DNA from: Uloborus plumipes
Lineage: Eukaryota > Arthropoda > Arachnida > Araneae > Uloboridae
DNA: 64,000 nt
Direction: 5' to 3'
Assembly: GCA_038373865.1 (NCBI GenBank)
Contig: JAXGGA010004416.1
Location: 1-64,000, forward strand
Shown here: one piece after another, positions 12,018-22,902 of the stretch
Numbering within the stretch: position 1 is the first letter of the stretch
Layout of the letters: every line of letters begins with the position of its first letter
Notes under the pieces: model-generated
Database searches by the model: none
Told to the model about the DNA's origin: nothing
The model's input: the letters and a program-made list of their open reading frames with translations, nothing else
Translations under genes and position numbers: made by a program

Positions 12018-12523
12018 CTCTACTAGTAATAAAGCTGAAGGTTTGTCTGTTTCTCTTTCTTTCTGTCTGTCTGTTACAGTCGTAGCGCCAAAACCGTGCG
12101 GTCGATTTTCATGACACTTGGCACAAAATTAGTTTGTAGTCTGTAGTTTTGCACTACGAAGCGAAAATTCCATTTCGTTCTTTTTCTATTCTAATTCTAG
12201 GCGGAAATTCGATAAAATAGGGAAGAAATATTTCATACACATTTTCAAGTTTTATGTCATTCGAAAGCTTGAACTTTTTTGCACAAAATGAAGTTTTTTT
12301 TAAGTTTCTATTAGCATCAGGAGAGCTGTAACAATTGTTTTTAGAATCCCGGAATTCAAGGCTTACCTTCAGTAAAGCAAGCCAAACGATTCTAAAATGG
12401 TTGAGCTCGAGAATAAAATTTGTTTGAAAAGAGAGATGACTATATTATCAACGGAAATCAACTTTTCATGTTGTTACCATGGTTACGTTTTCATACTTAT
12501 TTTTGTTTCGTTCTTTTTTCAGC

Positions 12524-12600
12524 GTTGCCAGACGTAGTATTTTTGATACTACGGTAGTATTTTTTCGCCCAAATAAGGAGCGTAGTATTTTTCTGGCAAC
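12524..12600. repeat. Small inverted repeat with three TAGTATTTTT words
   Basis: GTTGCCAGA (12524-12532) is inverted as TCTGGCAAC (12592-12600). Between them the word GTAGTATTTTT occurs three times in direct order, with a short inverted pair around GATACTAC. It looks like a tiny stand-alone insertion or filler inside the Helitron; the second Helitron copy lacks this region. Confidence 0.6.
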
Positions 12601-13350
12601 CCTGTTTCCAATATACTAATGACTTAATTAAAATATTTGGCGGATTTTTTTTTTTTTTCATTTTCATAGATTTCGCATTTCAGCAATATTGATTTTGGCA
12701 ACGTTTGGAAACAGTAGTAGGTTCATAAAAACATTGTTTGCTCTACCCCCCCCCCGCCCGAAATTGCGAGAAATAATCTTTAAAAAAGCAGTTGCTTTAC
12801 GTATGTACAAACAATTGATAATTAGTTACACAAAGTTCAGTAGAGAATGAATAAAAAACATCATAAGTAGGGGAGGTGATTTTTTAAAAATGCAATTTTT
12901 GAGACATGCCCTTTCATTCTGCTTGTGCGGTATAAGGTCGTACCGACAGATGAATAGCGCAATAAGGTCGAATTACGAAAAAAAGAGTTCACTTTTGCTG
13001 TAACTTTTTCCAGAAAGAAAGGACAAATACTTCTAATTGAATAAAATATTTAAATGGTAATTTAATGGCATTTAAATCAAGGCTTTACATTCCCCACAAA
13101 CTATGCAAAAACATTAATTTGTTGAAATAGAACTTATTGAAGTCACAGATTTACACTATCGGTGAGGATATGGATTTCTATGCATTCTGTGTGATCAAAG
13201 ATAGCAAGCGAAAACGCTCAACTAAAATTGTTAATTTTGTCATAAAATGTTACCCGCCAAAAAAGTGATAAAAATCTTTCTAACTCTATTTTTAACAATT
13301 AAAGCAAGAGTTTTAAAAATAACTGAGATATTATTACAGACTAAACTTAC

Positions 13351-13550
13351 CTATGGAATGTTATTGGTCCTCCCTTGACCGATTTTTCTTTGCATCCAAA
13401 TGCACAACATTTACTGTCTAAAATTTTTTCGTACGACCTCCGCCGCAACTGTGCACGCGCCAAGTCTCTTCGGACTTTCTCGAAATAGGGGGGAAAAGCA
13501 ACGAGGAAGTAGTAAGCGAACAAAAGCTGAAAGCATCGAGTAGTGCGCAT
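13351..13550 (-). pseudogene. Captured THAP-type zinc-finger exon (partial)
   Basis: On the minus strand an open frame from an ATG at 13550 contains, from about residue 48, CCAFGCKEKSVKGGPITFHR. This matches the start of a THAP DNA-binding domain: C-x4-C followed by a variable loop and an F-H-(R/K) motif. The frame ends exactly at a consensus splice donor (AG|GTAAGT, exon end 13351), where many THAP genes have an intron. The later part of the domain (second Cys/His pair, AVPTF-like box) is not found in the next kilobase, so only the first exon is present. Upstream lies CpG-containing DNA that could be the parental 5' region; the 47 residues before the domain may not be real coding sequence. 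It lies inside the Helitron, on its opposite strand. Confidence 0.55.
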
Positions 13551-13573
13551 CCAAAACCTAATTCCCCTTTTTC

Positions 13574-13663
13574 AGATGGAATCGTCCGTGGCTGCCAGGC
13601 GCACTAAACGTAAAAAGACAGTAGAAACCATTTTATCTCAAAACAACAGTTCATCTCCATAGA
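13574..13663 (+). other. Short plus-strand frame behind an acceptor-like site
   Basis: A pyrimidine run followed by CAG ends at about 13575 and is followed by an ATG-started frame of some 28 codons, rich in R, K, S and T, ending TAG. It lies head-to-head with the THAP-like exon, within the GC-richer captured block. It may be an exon of a divergent transcript or just the parental gene's promoter read in reverse. No family recognised. Confidence 0.2.
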
Positions 13664-14022
13664 AGTGCATGCTATGATCCGCTACGGTGGTTGTAGATCA
13701 CGTGGTTAAAGCCAGGTAGGTTCTGGCGGCGGAAAGGTTACCACACACTCTCTCTATGTATCTTTACTCTGTGGGGTTACCACTCATGGCGCGCCTATCG
13801 CCCAATTAGTGAGAAAAGGGTACCAATAGCACAGATTAACCAAATATCGTATCAATTGCGATATTGCAAAGTTCTTTTTAAAGTGTTTCATTTCGGAAAA
13901 TGTATTGTTTTGTTTTTAAAGCTAGGAAAGGAAACTTTCTTCTTCTTTCAAATTTTGGTAAGATTTCTGTTGGTTTCTGTGAGCAACAAAATTGTTCTTA
14001 TTTTCTCTTTTGGCTTATTTTT

Positions 14023-14437
14023 GTGCATCTCCTCTTGGGGTTGCATTCGAATGTCCCAAGGGGGTGTTTTACCCCTTTTATGGAGTAAATCAGTGTTAAT
14101 TTCAATGCAGAGGAATTGGCGCGACCACTTGGCGATATATCGCCAAGCCTTTGGTCGCCAAGTATTTGTCGCCAATTTGGCGACAAATTCGGCGATTTTT
14201 TTTTTATTTTTAAATGTTGGGGTTTAATTTGGCGCCATTGGCGATATTTTGCGAAAAATCCACTGAATGATGTTAAAATCGGCGATATTTAAGAGATTAA
14301 TCATTGTAAAACACTTGTTTGCATTGTTTTGGGGCAAACTAGGGATATAAATGTTTGAATTGTTATCTTGATCACTCCAAGCACTATTTTAGCACTTAAG
14401 TCATCTACTAAAGGAAGTAGTGCGTGGTCCATACCTG
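14023..14437. mobile_element. Nested insertion inside the Helitron
   Basis: The Helitron copy at 18143-18715 runs directly from the equivalent of ..GGCTTATTTTT to ..TATATC, whereas here about 415 bases intervene. The short duplicated word ATTTTT flanks the insert (14017-14022 and 14438-14443), although in AT-rich DNA this is weak proof of a target duplication. The insert is the reverse complement of about 6038-6497, including the GGCGA-rich core and the 20-base palindrome (14128-14147). Confidence 0.7.
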
Positions 14438-14571
14438 ATTTTTATATCATACTTTGAAGGAATTATAGGTGAATTATAACTAAAATAAGAGACTTTTTTC
14501 TGCTATATCAATTATTTTACAAATGAACTTTTAATTGTATACCACGGGCAAAGCCGTGCGGGTACCGCTAG

Positions 14572-15785
14572 TTCAAAATATAATACATAATCCGTTTTTT
14601 TGTGTAATTTTATATCGCTAAAATTTTTCAAGTTTTAGACAGCAACCATCAATTGACGATAACACTCTGTCTTAATCTGACACATCTGACACAGATACAA
14701 AAGTAGACTTTTATTTTATTTTTTACCATTATTATTAATCATACAGTATAAAAGTGTTAAAGTAACTCCTCGTTGTATCTCCTTTTTCAGAAAACGACAA
14801 AAAAAAATTAAGGATTCATGCAAAAACGCAATATAATTGAGGTCATAAAAATTGAACGAACCAATTAATGACACGTGTATCTACAAAAATTTTGTTTTAT
14901 TATTATATATCAGACAATTTTCTTATAAAAACAAAAAAGAATCAGATATCAAATTATTTAAAAAAATTAATTAATAAGGAATAAATATATTAATTGTTTA
15001 TAAGTGGAATTTCAACCGAATGTGAATGAAAAATATATGTTTTTTTACTTATTTAAAAAAAATGAGAAATTCCTTTGTTTTCTTAAAAATATATCCTTTT
15101 TTCAGTATTACCAAATAGAAAAAAAGTATATTTTAGAATGTAAATAAAAGTTTATGGGGGACAAAAAGATATGTGCGATGTAGCGAGGGGTTACGGTATA
15201 CGTTTATTATTTTAATAACATAAGACAATTACTGTTTTTCACCTACATTTTTTTCTTGAAGAACAAACATTGTAAAAACAAACGTACGGGATATAAGTTA
15301 AACCAGTCACTATATATTCAAAAAATAATTATTAAAATTGATTCTTCCAATCAGAAATTATGGAAGATCCAAAATAGAAAACATGCGTGTGCTAAAAACC
15401 GATAGTCTCTTCCTTTTTGAAGTCGATAAAAATTAAATGTTCTTAAAATCGATAATAACCAATTTTTTTAACGTAGCAAATGAATAAAAGATAAATAAAA
15501 CACCATTCCAAGTATTTGTAATTCATGACAGTAAAAAATGAAACCTGTCCTTCACCAGATTTATTCAGGCGGAAGAAGTATTCCTTTGATTCATTCTTTA
15601 TCCTCACGTCATCTTGAAATTCGAATTGTGTAGAGTAATATTCTGCCAATTTTTATTTAAATAATGCAACTCTTGTGTCGTTTTCCTTTTTGATTACTTT
15701 TTTGTAAAACTGACATATATAAAATTTCACTTTAATTAATGTTTATGACAGGAAAGTAAAATCTGTAGAGTATTTTTTCCCTTCA

Positions 15786-15817
<32 letters not shown>

Positions 15818-16900
15818 TGTCACTTATTTCAAAAATATCTCAGGATATGTGCGATATTTAACTTTATTTTTCATTAAGAAATCATTTTTAAATGAATGTC
15901 AATTCGAGTTCACCTAAGTCAGTTCTATGTCACTGAAATATTTATGAAAATTTTAGCAAAATGTGAAATAGGTTTTACTGTAAATTTTTTAATTAAATGT
16001 TTTAAATCATAAATTGAAAATTTTACAAACAAAACAATTTTTTGAGGATTATTGTTATGAAAATAAGAGCCCAAGAAGATCATGATTGCTTTAAACATGA
16101 TATGTTCTAGAATTTATGCAAATAGGTTATATAAGTTTTGTACTTAAATAATAGACATGTTTTTAATACACGAGTGTTATAGCTGCTTTCTTGGATCCGA
16201 ATAATAATAATAATTAATAGGCGTTTCTAGTGTATGCTATGATACTAGCAGCACATTTAAAACAAAAGGGAAAAATGAAAAATTCAAGAAATGTAATGAA
16301 TATATCATAAACTTAGATTATAAACGTTTAGTTTTGTGTAGAATATTGTGTTATATGTGTAAGTGTATTAGAGGTACTTTTATTTTCTATACTAAATAAG
16401 CTATTTTTTAAATAATTTCTTTCATGTTTGCTGTTTACCCGATTTTTTTCTATAATAAACGTATTAAGTAGTCATTTTAAAGTGTCCGTCGCAAAAGTAC
16501 CGTGCACTGCATATTCATCGCTAATTTGGAAAATTCAACTTTGTGATTTTTGATTGCAAATAGTTTGCACTTTTAGTACCGTGATGGTCCCTGGGGTCCC
16601 AAAACCGATAAACCGTTCAAGCGGTAGGGGCGGGGGACTTCAGGGTGTCAAATGTCAAAAAAAAGTACCGTGATGTGTAAAATGTTTTAGGCTTTTTGAC
16701 AAAAAACGTTCATAGTGAAAAAGAGCAAAATAACACCTGAAGCACTGAACAAAAATCATCAAGAAACAGGATTGATACAATTGCATATGCTGATAGTAAC
16801 TTTGTCTCAATGTCAGCAAAAGTGAAAAATAAATAAATATATTTTTATTAAAAAGTAGAATTAAAAATAAAAACGTTTTATAGCATAAAACTTACAGATT
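14572..16900. other. AT-rich stretch without a supported gene
   Basis: No gene seen. It includes a 28-base poly-T run (15787-15814) and three spaced copies of AGTACCGTG (about 16496, 16575 and 16664) in a slightly GC-richer patch. A minus-strand open frame at 15443-15649 looks protein-like in its first 30 codons but has no ATG and no convincing splice sites. Confidence 0.45.
15787..15814. repeat. Poly-T run (28 bases)
   Basis: Uninterrupted T homopolymer. Confidence 0.95.
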
Positions 16901-16904
16901 ACAA

Positions 16905-17055
16905 CACTGTGCTTCGGCGTTACAAGGACAACAATTTCCAATGCAGAACAAATGAGATAGCTTATGAATGAAAAAACGTTTCACGCACAAGCATTTTAGT
17001 TTGCATTGAAAAAGGCATTCCTTGTAACTGCAAAACACGTGCATGCACGTGTATA
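16905..17055. mobile_element. Foldback repeat, CGGCGTTACAAGG family, copy 1
   Basis: Left side holds TTCGGCGTTACAAGG and a TTCCAATGCA word; right side holds TTGCATTGAAAAAGGC, CCTTGTAAC and CACGTG in inverse order, so the copy folds on itself. Related, similarly inverted copies lie at 30975-31248 and 60345-60475. No coding capacity. The terminal sequences are too decayed to assign a superfamily. Confidence 0.5.
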
Positions 17056-18142
17056 TTTAAGGAGAAAAATCGTATGATGTCGTAAAATATATTATGGGTA
17101 TGTAAATGAACAAATCATTCTAAAACGCGCTTTAAAAGCATGAAAAGGCTACTTATTTACTTCATTTCACAAAAATGCTTCTTTTGAAATATTGTTTTAA
17201 GCGACAATTTTAATTTTAGCAACAATGCTCAAAACGAACAAGGTAACATAAAAAAGATGTGTTTGTTTAACAAACTTCCTATAATATATTCATCAAAAAG
17301 ACGTTTAAGAAAATTTTTCAATTTTTGTAGCTTCAATGTTTTAGCATTGATTAAAGTTGTTGGGCACAACCGGTTTAAAACAAGAGAGTTTCTATTTTAA
17401 AGGTCATGTTTATCTAATGATTTCTTTTCTTAAGAAAGTTTAATAATTGCTACTTGTGCTACTGGGAAGTAATGAGTTTAAAAACTTTTAAATGAATATC
17501 CCGAAAAGAATAAAAAATGGCAAACACTTCTCTATACCTGGGTTTCCTGGGTTTTCACAGTACTTCCTGATACAGTAAAATTATTACAACGTAGGGATAT
17601 ATTGTTCAAATTTAAAGGATTAAATTGTACAAGTAAATGAAGTAGTGCAATTTATACATTTACAATTGTAAGTGGAAAAATTATTGCAATTGCGCACTTT
17701 TCACTAAAAAATTGGCATTCAGGGATTTATAAACTATCTTGCTAAAATATTGCATGTGTTATTACACTGCTTGAAATTTATAAACGGCTTATTGCATAAA
17801 GTGAATTATTGAAAGGAATAAAACTATGCTTCTGTCAGCGAAAACTTCTTCAAAACAATAAGTATATTTCGCATAAAATGTGAGTTTCAAAATAAAGCTA
17901 TAATACAAAGGATTTGCTTCAGTTTGACAAATGCTCCTTTTTTGGAGAAAACGTGACTAACACGAATTTGAAATAACATAAAATCATGTTTATCTAAGCA
18001 AAGGAATATGTTTCCTTAAACATATTTCCCCTGTTCGTTTAAACGACAAATGGTTTTGCAGTAATAATTCATAATTCTATTGTTTAAAATGATTTTTCAA
18101 TCTGTTTTTAGTAATATTGCTTCCAAGCGAAATTATTTTAGA
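17056..18142. other. Stretch without a supported gene
   Basis: AT-rich sequence in which I see no coding region, RNA gene or repeat end. Confidence 0.45.
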
Positions 18143-18715
18143 CTAGCGGTACCCGCACGGTTTTGCCCACGGTGTAAAATTAAAAGGTCATTTAATAAAT
18201 AAGTGATATTTGCAGAAAAAATACTCTATTTCAGTTATAATTCAACTATAACTCCTTAAAATTAAGATATAAAAATAAGCCAAAGGAGAAAATAAGAACA
18301 ATTTTGTTGCTTACAGAAACCAACAGAAATCTTACCAAAGTTTAAAAGAAGAAGGAAGTTTTATTTCCTAGCTTTGAAAACAAAATAATGCATTTTCTGA
18401 AATGAAACATTTTAGAAAGAACCTTGTAATACCGTAATTTTTACGATATTTTTATAATTTACCGAATTTTAATGCCTTAAAATCTGAAAAAATAAAAGCA
18501 GACGATTTTTCCAACAGTTGAAATATTTCATTTAACTTATTTTAATAAGGTTTGTAGTTTAGATTGCTACAAAAACAAATACATTTTTTAAATTATCAAA
18601 GGAAAAAAACGTAACAAAAAAAGGTTTAAAAACGTAACCATGTTAACAACATAAAAAGTTAGAAAAAAGTTACAAGTGCAAAGTTTTTTTTTTCTTTTCA
18701 AACTCTGGAATGTGC
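18143..18715 (-). mobile_element. Helitron copy 2, 5'-truncated
   Basis: Read on the minus strand it ends CTAG (18143-18146) followed by T, with the GC hairpin (CCGTGGGCAAAACCGTGCGG) just upstream, the same tail as the Helitron at 12.0-14.6 kb. Similarity continues through the region equivalent to 13860-14022 and 14438-14560, then to about 12450-12510. It lacks the block 12.6-13.84 kb with the THAP exon and the nested element. No TC...TACTAGTAA start is found, so the 5' end is lost. Confidence 0.7.
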
Positions 18716-19084
18716 TTATTTTTAATTTGACGTCAGAAACGATAGCTGTAGTGAGTGAAACTCGGACTTAAACCTACTAAGAGGATAAGCGAAAAGCAAT
18801 GATTTGCATACTGTAAGCAATGTGTTTCGATGGGTACGATGCCTCAACAAAGTCATTTAAATAAATCAGAAGCTTGGTTGGTTAGTGAGGGGCCAAACAA
18901 AAGTCGAAGTAGCAGAACTTGAGTTTCACATTGTATGATATTTAGGACCTGGAACGGATTTAAAAAATTGAAAATAGATATTGATTAAAAGTGCAAGGTG
19001 TTAGACCTGAAATAAGGCCTTAAAAGGATCTATAATTAATGTTAACGACTCAGGGATGACAAAAAATATAGATGCTTCTTTTCT

Positions 19085-20035
19085 TTAACAGTACTTTCAT
19101 TTGGCAACTGCTACCACAATTTCGACTGAAAGTCTCAGAAGTTAGCTCTGTATGGTAAGTGTGTATGCTTATCGTCAGTGGTATTTGTTATGTAAACAAC
19201 AAAGCACTGTCTAACCCTCCAGGTGTGGGAAACAGAGCTAGTGAACTGGTGAACAAATGCATTGCCCAACATTCTTTTCTCTGACACGTCCCATTTTCTG
19301 ATCATACTGATGACAGTTGCGTTTTCATCTGGAGGAAACATTGCATTAAAAATAATACTGCGTGCATGCACGGAACGGTCAGCTTTGGTGGTGCTAAAAG
19401 GATGGTCTTTGCTGCTAGTTCCCTATCTATTGTTTTTGTTGTTTCTGAAACCACTCATTTACCCGAGTCCGAGTGGACACATATTCCCGATTTAAGGCGG
19501 AATAAGTACGGCTTCCATTTTTACGAGCACCATTGATGTGAAAGTCCGATTTAGCTCAGAGGGCTCTGTTCTTTTGATCCAGACACTTTCTTTTGCTTTC
19601 ACACTCCAGGGTCCCCCGTACCTGCCACAACTCGTGGTTTAACCGGGATAGGGCCCTGAAGAGCGCTCTGTTCTTTTTGAACCAGACCAAGGACCGAGCA
19701 AACCTTCGGCCCAGCACCCCCAGAGGCATCGTTTTACTTGGAGGACTTTGTGACAATGACCCTTATTTTTCGTCGCCCAGCCACCATTAGAAACGACGGT
19801 GGATCTTTGATCGTCTGGGATAGAACATGGGACCCTCCGTTTACGACTCCGACGCCTAACCGATCGGGATACCACAGCCCAACCCCTGGCTATGTTTCCA
19901 TCACCCAAACGGCCCTAAAGTGCTTTCCTATAAACGTAACACATGCTATTGACAATGAGTGTACACACCTACAGCAGCTTTGAAAAGTTTGAGTCGAAAT
20001 TGTGGTACCGGTTGCTAAATGAAAGTACATGTTAG
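19085..20035. mobile_element. DNA element with long terminal inverted repeats (about 950 bp)
   Basis: The left end (GTACTTTCATTTGGCAACTG, then a CCACAATTTCGACT word at about 19113) is repeated inverted at the right end (about 19993-20030), and similarity between the arms continues inward for more than 100 bases with indels, through matching GTGTGTA, ACGT/ATGT and AAAGCACT words. No duplication or superfamily signature could be fixed. The interior holds a tRNA-type SINE on the minus strand. Minus-strand frames of 78 and 89 codons are incidental or unrecognised. Confidence 0.6.
19735..19900 (-). mobile_element. tRNA-derived SINE
   Basis: On the minus strand an A-box-like TCGGTTAGGCGTCGG (about 19850-19864) is followed after the usual spacing by a B-box-like TGTTCTATCCC (about 19818-19828), as in a tRNA-derived polymerase III promoter. 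Downstream come GGTGGCTGGGCGACG and GGGTCATTGTCACAAAGTCC, words I recognise from SINE bodies in arachnid genomes (recalled, not searched). The inserted SINE is notably GC-richer than the surrounding DNA. The 3' limit is uncertain. Confidence 0.55.
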
Positions 20036-22520
20036 AACTGTTAATAGTAGGGTAGCAACCTAGGTTAATACCAAAATCAGTTGTCGGATGTAGAACAAAG
20101 ACTAGAAATATTTCTTGAAAAAAAAATTTTTTTGGGATAAAGGAAGGCTCTAACTCCCTCTCCCTTGCAGGATTCCATATCAGAAGCTGATGTACGGAAG
20201 TATTATAAAAGTTACAAGTTTAAGAAATATTAAAGATAACACGTAAATAAATGAAAGTAACCCTAACAAGTTAGTTAAAACAAAAAGCAGAGTAGTAAAT
20301 TGTTTGTTTTTTTCTTTAAAAAAAATTTCTCTTTTTAGTTTGCTGACAAAATCTGAATATTTATGAAAAAGCTCGCATATTTTCAAGCTTTGTCAAGGCG
20401 GTGCATTACAAACAAACTTCATGGTGCGTAAACGAGAAATGGATTTAAATTAAAATGAATTATTCATATTTTTCAAGCTAGATTAATGCGTGAATAAATT
20501 TGAAGGAAGAAGTGTTGCCTTGTGATGAATATTTGCATAAATTTTGACCATTAGACAAAAGTTGGCAAATTATTACCATAAGCTCTGACATAATTCCTTT
20601 AAAAAATATTTGTTAAATTATTTATAGCTATAATAATCACAATATGGTTGCCTAATCATTATTACAAGAATAAGAAACAAAAAGTGTTTTTCCCTTGCTA
20701 CGGTAATTGAAGTGTAGGTAATTATTTTTTTCTGTCCTTTTCGCTATTCTTATAGTTTGCGTGGTTTTTTTATTTCGTTATTTGTGTGTGTGTGTGCGTG
20801 CGTGTGTGTTTTCTTACATGAGAAAAAAATCGCAGTTTTTTCTTGCATTCCAAAAAAAAAAAAAAAACATGTTCAGGGAAAAAAGAAACAATGTAAGGCA
20901 ACTATTCCTATTTTTAGAAATGAATCACACGTTTGGATGCATACAAAAACCAATATTTTTTCCTTTAAGGCCTCTGATACAAACCTTTAAAAAAATATAT
21001 TTCTTTGTACACAAACGATATTTTGCTTCTGGAAGATTGTAGAAAATTGTACTTCAGCTCAGAGATTTCAATAATGAATTCACGAATGAATATTTTGTAG
21101 TTTACTTTTGTGCAGGGAGATGAAAATACAGATAGAGGATATTGAAGTTCTGAAAATTACTTTCTATTTCAAGCAACATTTCACTGAGAAATAAACTTCA
21201 ATCTAAGGTAGCGCGACCAAGAGATATAGGCTTCTACGAACATGCACTTTTCCTTATTTATTTATTTTTTCAAAACTTAAAAAGAAGAAACAAAAAAACT
21301 GGTGCACAACAAATTGTGCTTTCATGTTGCCAGAGAAATGTTTAGAGATAATATAATTTTTTCAATCGTTTCATTATTGAAAGTATACATTATAAGAAAA
21401 AAGTGTCATGTCAAAAAAAACTAATAATAAAAAGCAACCATATGTTGTTTTTAACTAGAAATTGATCACATTTAAAATACTTTATAAAGTTTTATTCAGC
21501 CATTTTGCTTAAAATGTTTAAGTATTAGTAACAATAGTCCAAGATGCGCTCGATTATTTTTAATAGCAAGTCATTCAAATCCGAAATTTCGCTGATATGT
21601 ATGAGATTTATTTGTTAAAAATATTTTTTGAAAAGATTATTTTAACGTAATCTGTGTTTGTGCAGTACGAGACGGGAAAACATCAAGTATGTTTTTTTAC
21701 TTTTAATTTCAGCCATGATTTTTTTTTAATAACTGTAAATAACGTTTCGTATTGTTCGCCCTTAAATAAGGAACATTCTTCGTCTATCGGCAAGTACATG
21801 CATGAGTTGACACATTTTAAATCATTACCTTAAGTATACATCAGTAATAATTTTAAACATTATGATATGATGTTCGTATATAATAAAATTATTTTAGTTA
21901 TAATGCTTTTAAATTGTAAAAAACAAGTTTAAACTAAAATATATATGAATTTATTTAGAAACATATAATGGTTAAGTTTATATAAAGGAGGTTTTGAAGT
22001 CTAAACCCACGATAATATTCTGGTGGAGGTGCGATAGTTCCTAGTTCTTGTTTAATTGACCTCTCATGTATGACGTAGTCAGGTTGTCATAGAGACTATG
22101 TTATTACACCTTAGTAATGCATCAGAGATAAGCAACCTCACAATATGTAGCTACAGCTTGAGGAGGTTTACATTGTTGAGTTATACGTATCTGATGAATT
22201 GTAAGAAGCACTCAGAAAAAGTATGACAGTCGTTATAATTATGCTTAAAAATATTGATGCAACGTTTAACTTTTATAAGAAACTTTTATAAAAATGTGAG
22301 GTATATCTACTCAGTGTATCGAAATTGCTAAAATGCATATATTCAGTACTATAAGTTATGTATTCGAATATCGATTTTTGAATATCCATTAACTTGCCAG
22401 CCTTAAAAGATAAATTTTAAAAATGGTTTTAAGGTCAATATAAAAAAAAAGAATATAAGACATTGTGCAGCAATGTAACTTTTGTATTTGAAAATTCAGT
22501 AACCGCTTAGTAGGTTACTA
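20036..22520. other. Stretch without a supported gene
   Basis: No gene or element end seen apart from a GT microsatellite at 20783-20811 and poly-A runs near 20850. Short open frames (for example 20180-20386 and 20757-21042) are low-complexity. Confidence 0.45.
20783..20811. repeat. (TG)n microsatellite, interrupted by GC
   Basis: Alternating TG with two CG-type interruptions. Confidence 0.9.
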
Positions 22521-22900
22521 CACTGTAAAAAAAAAAGTTTTGTTTTTGGAGTATAATACAGATAAATTTACAGTAATAAACATAAAAAATGCTAATTTTA
22601 CAGTAATACACTGTAAAATTGCTACTTTTGAAGTACTAAACAGTAAAATTTACCAATTTAGCAATAAACTGTAGAATTGCTTATTTAAGAGTTTATCACC
22701 GCGCATTTTACAATTTTAAACTAGACCCTCTTATGCCAGTATTGTACTGCTGTTTTTACAATATTATACAGCTAAATTTTACGGCAATAAACTGTGAATT
22801 TGCTAATTTTACAGTTTATTACTCGGAATTTTATAGTTTTAAATTAGAACCTCTGCTGCCAGTATTATACTGTAAAAACAACAGTTCATTTTTTGCAGTG
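22521..22900. mobile_element. ACTGTAAAA-type MITE, copy A (380 bp)
   Basis: Starts CACTGTAAAA and ends TTTTTTGCAGTG, the inverse, with TA on both sides (22519-22520, 22901-22902). The interior is a series of alternating direct and inverted ACTGTAAAATT / AATTTTACAGT modules separated by about 20-40 bases, plus CAGTATAATACTG-like words near both ends. TA flanks fit the Tc1/mariner superfamily. Six other full or partial copies occur in this window. Confidence 0.75.
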
Positions 22901-22902
22901 TA

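Larger units (their letters stand above)
12018..14571 (+). mobile_element. Helitron, complete-looking, non-autonomous (2.55 kb)
   Basis: The 5' end reads TCTCTACTAGTAATAAAGC, beginning with the canonical TC. The 3' end is CTAG at 14568-14571, preceded by a short GC hairpin (CACGG...CCGTG, 14543-14558) about 9 bases upstream. The base before the element is A and the base after is T, the expected Helitron insertion site with no duplication. No Rep/helicase is encoded, so it depends on another element. The interior carries a THAP-like exon (minus strand, 13351-13550) and a nested insertion (14023-14437), neither of which is in the related copy at 18143-18715. The other open frames inside appear incidental. 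Confidence 0.8.

Noticed and set aside
13856..14227. 123-codon plus-strand open frame with hydrophobic start
   Set aside because: It crosses the junction between Helitron body and nested insertion, so it cannot be an old gene, and both parts are non-coding repeats in their other copies.
15443..15649. Minus-strand frame with protein-like first 30 residues
   Set aside because: No ATG, a weak acceptor without pyrimidine tract and only a moderate donor; insufficient for an exon call.
19639..19908. 89-codon arginine-rich minus-strand frame
   Set aside because: It coincides with the tRNA-type SINE; the residues come from SINE sequence.
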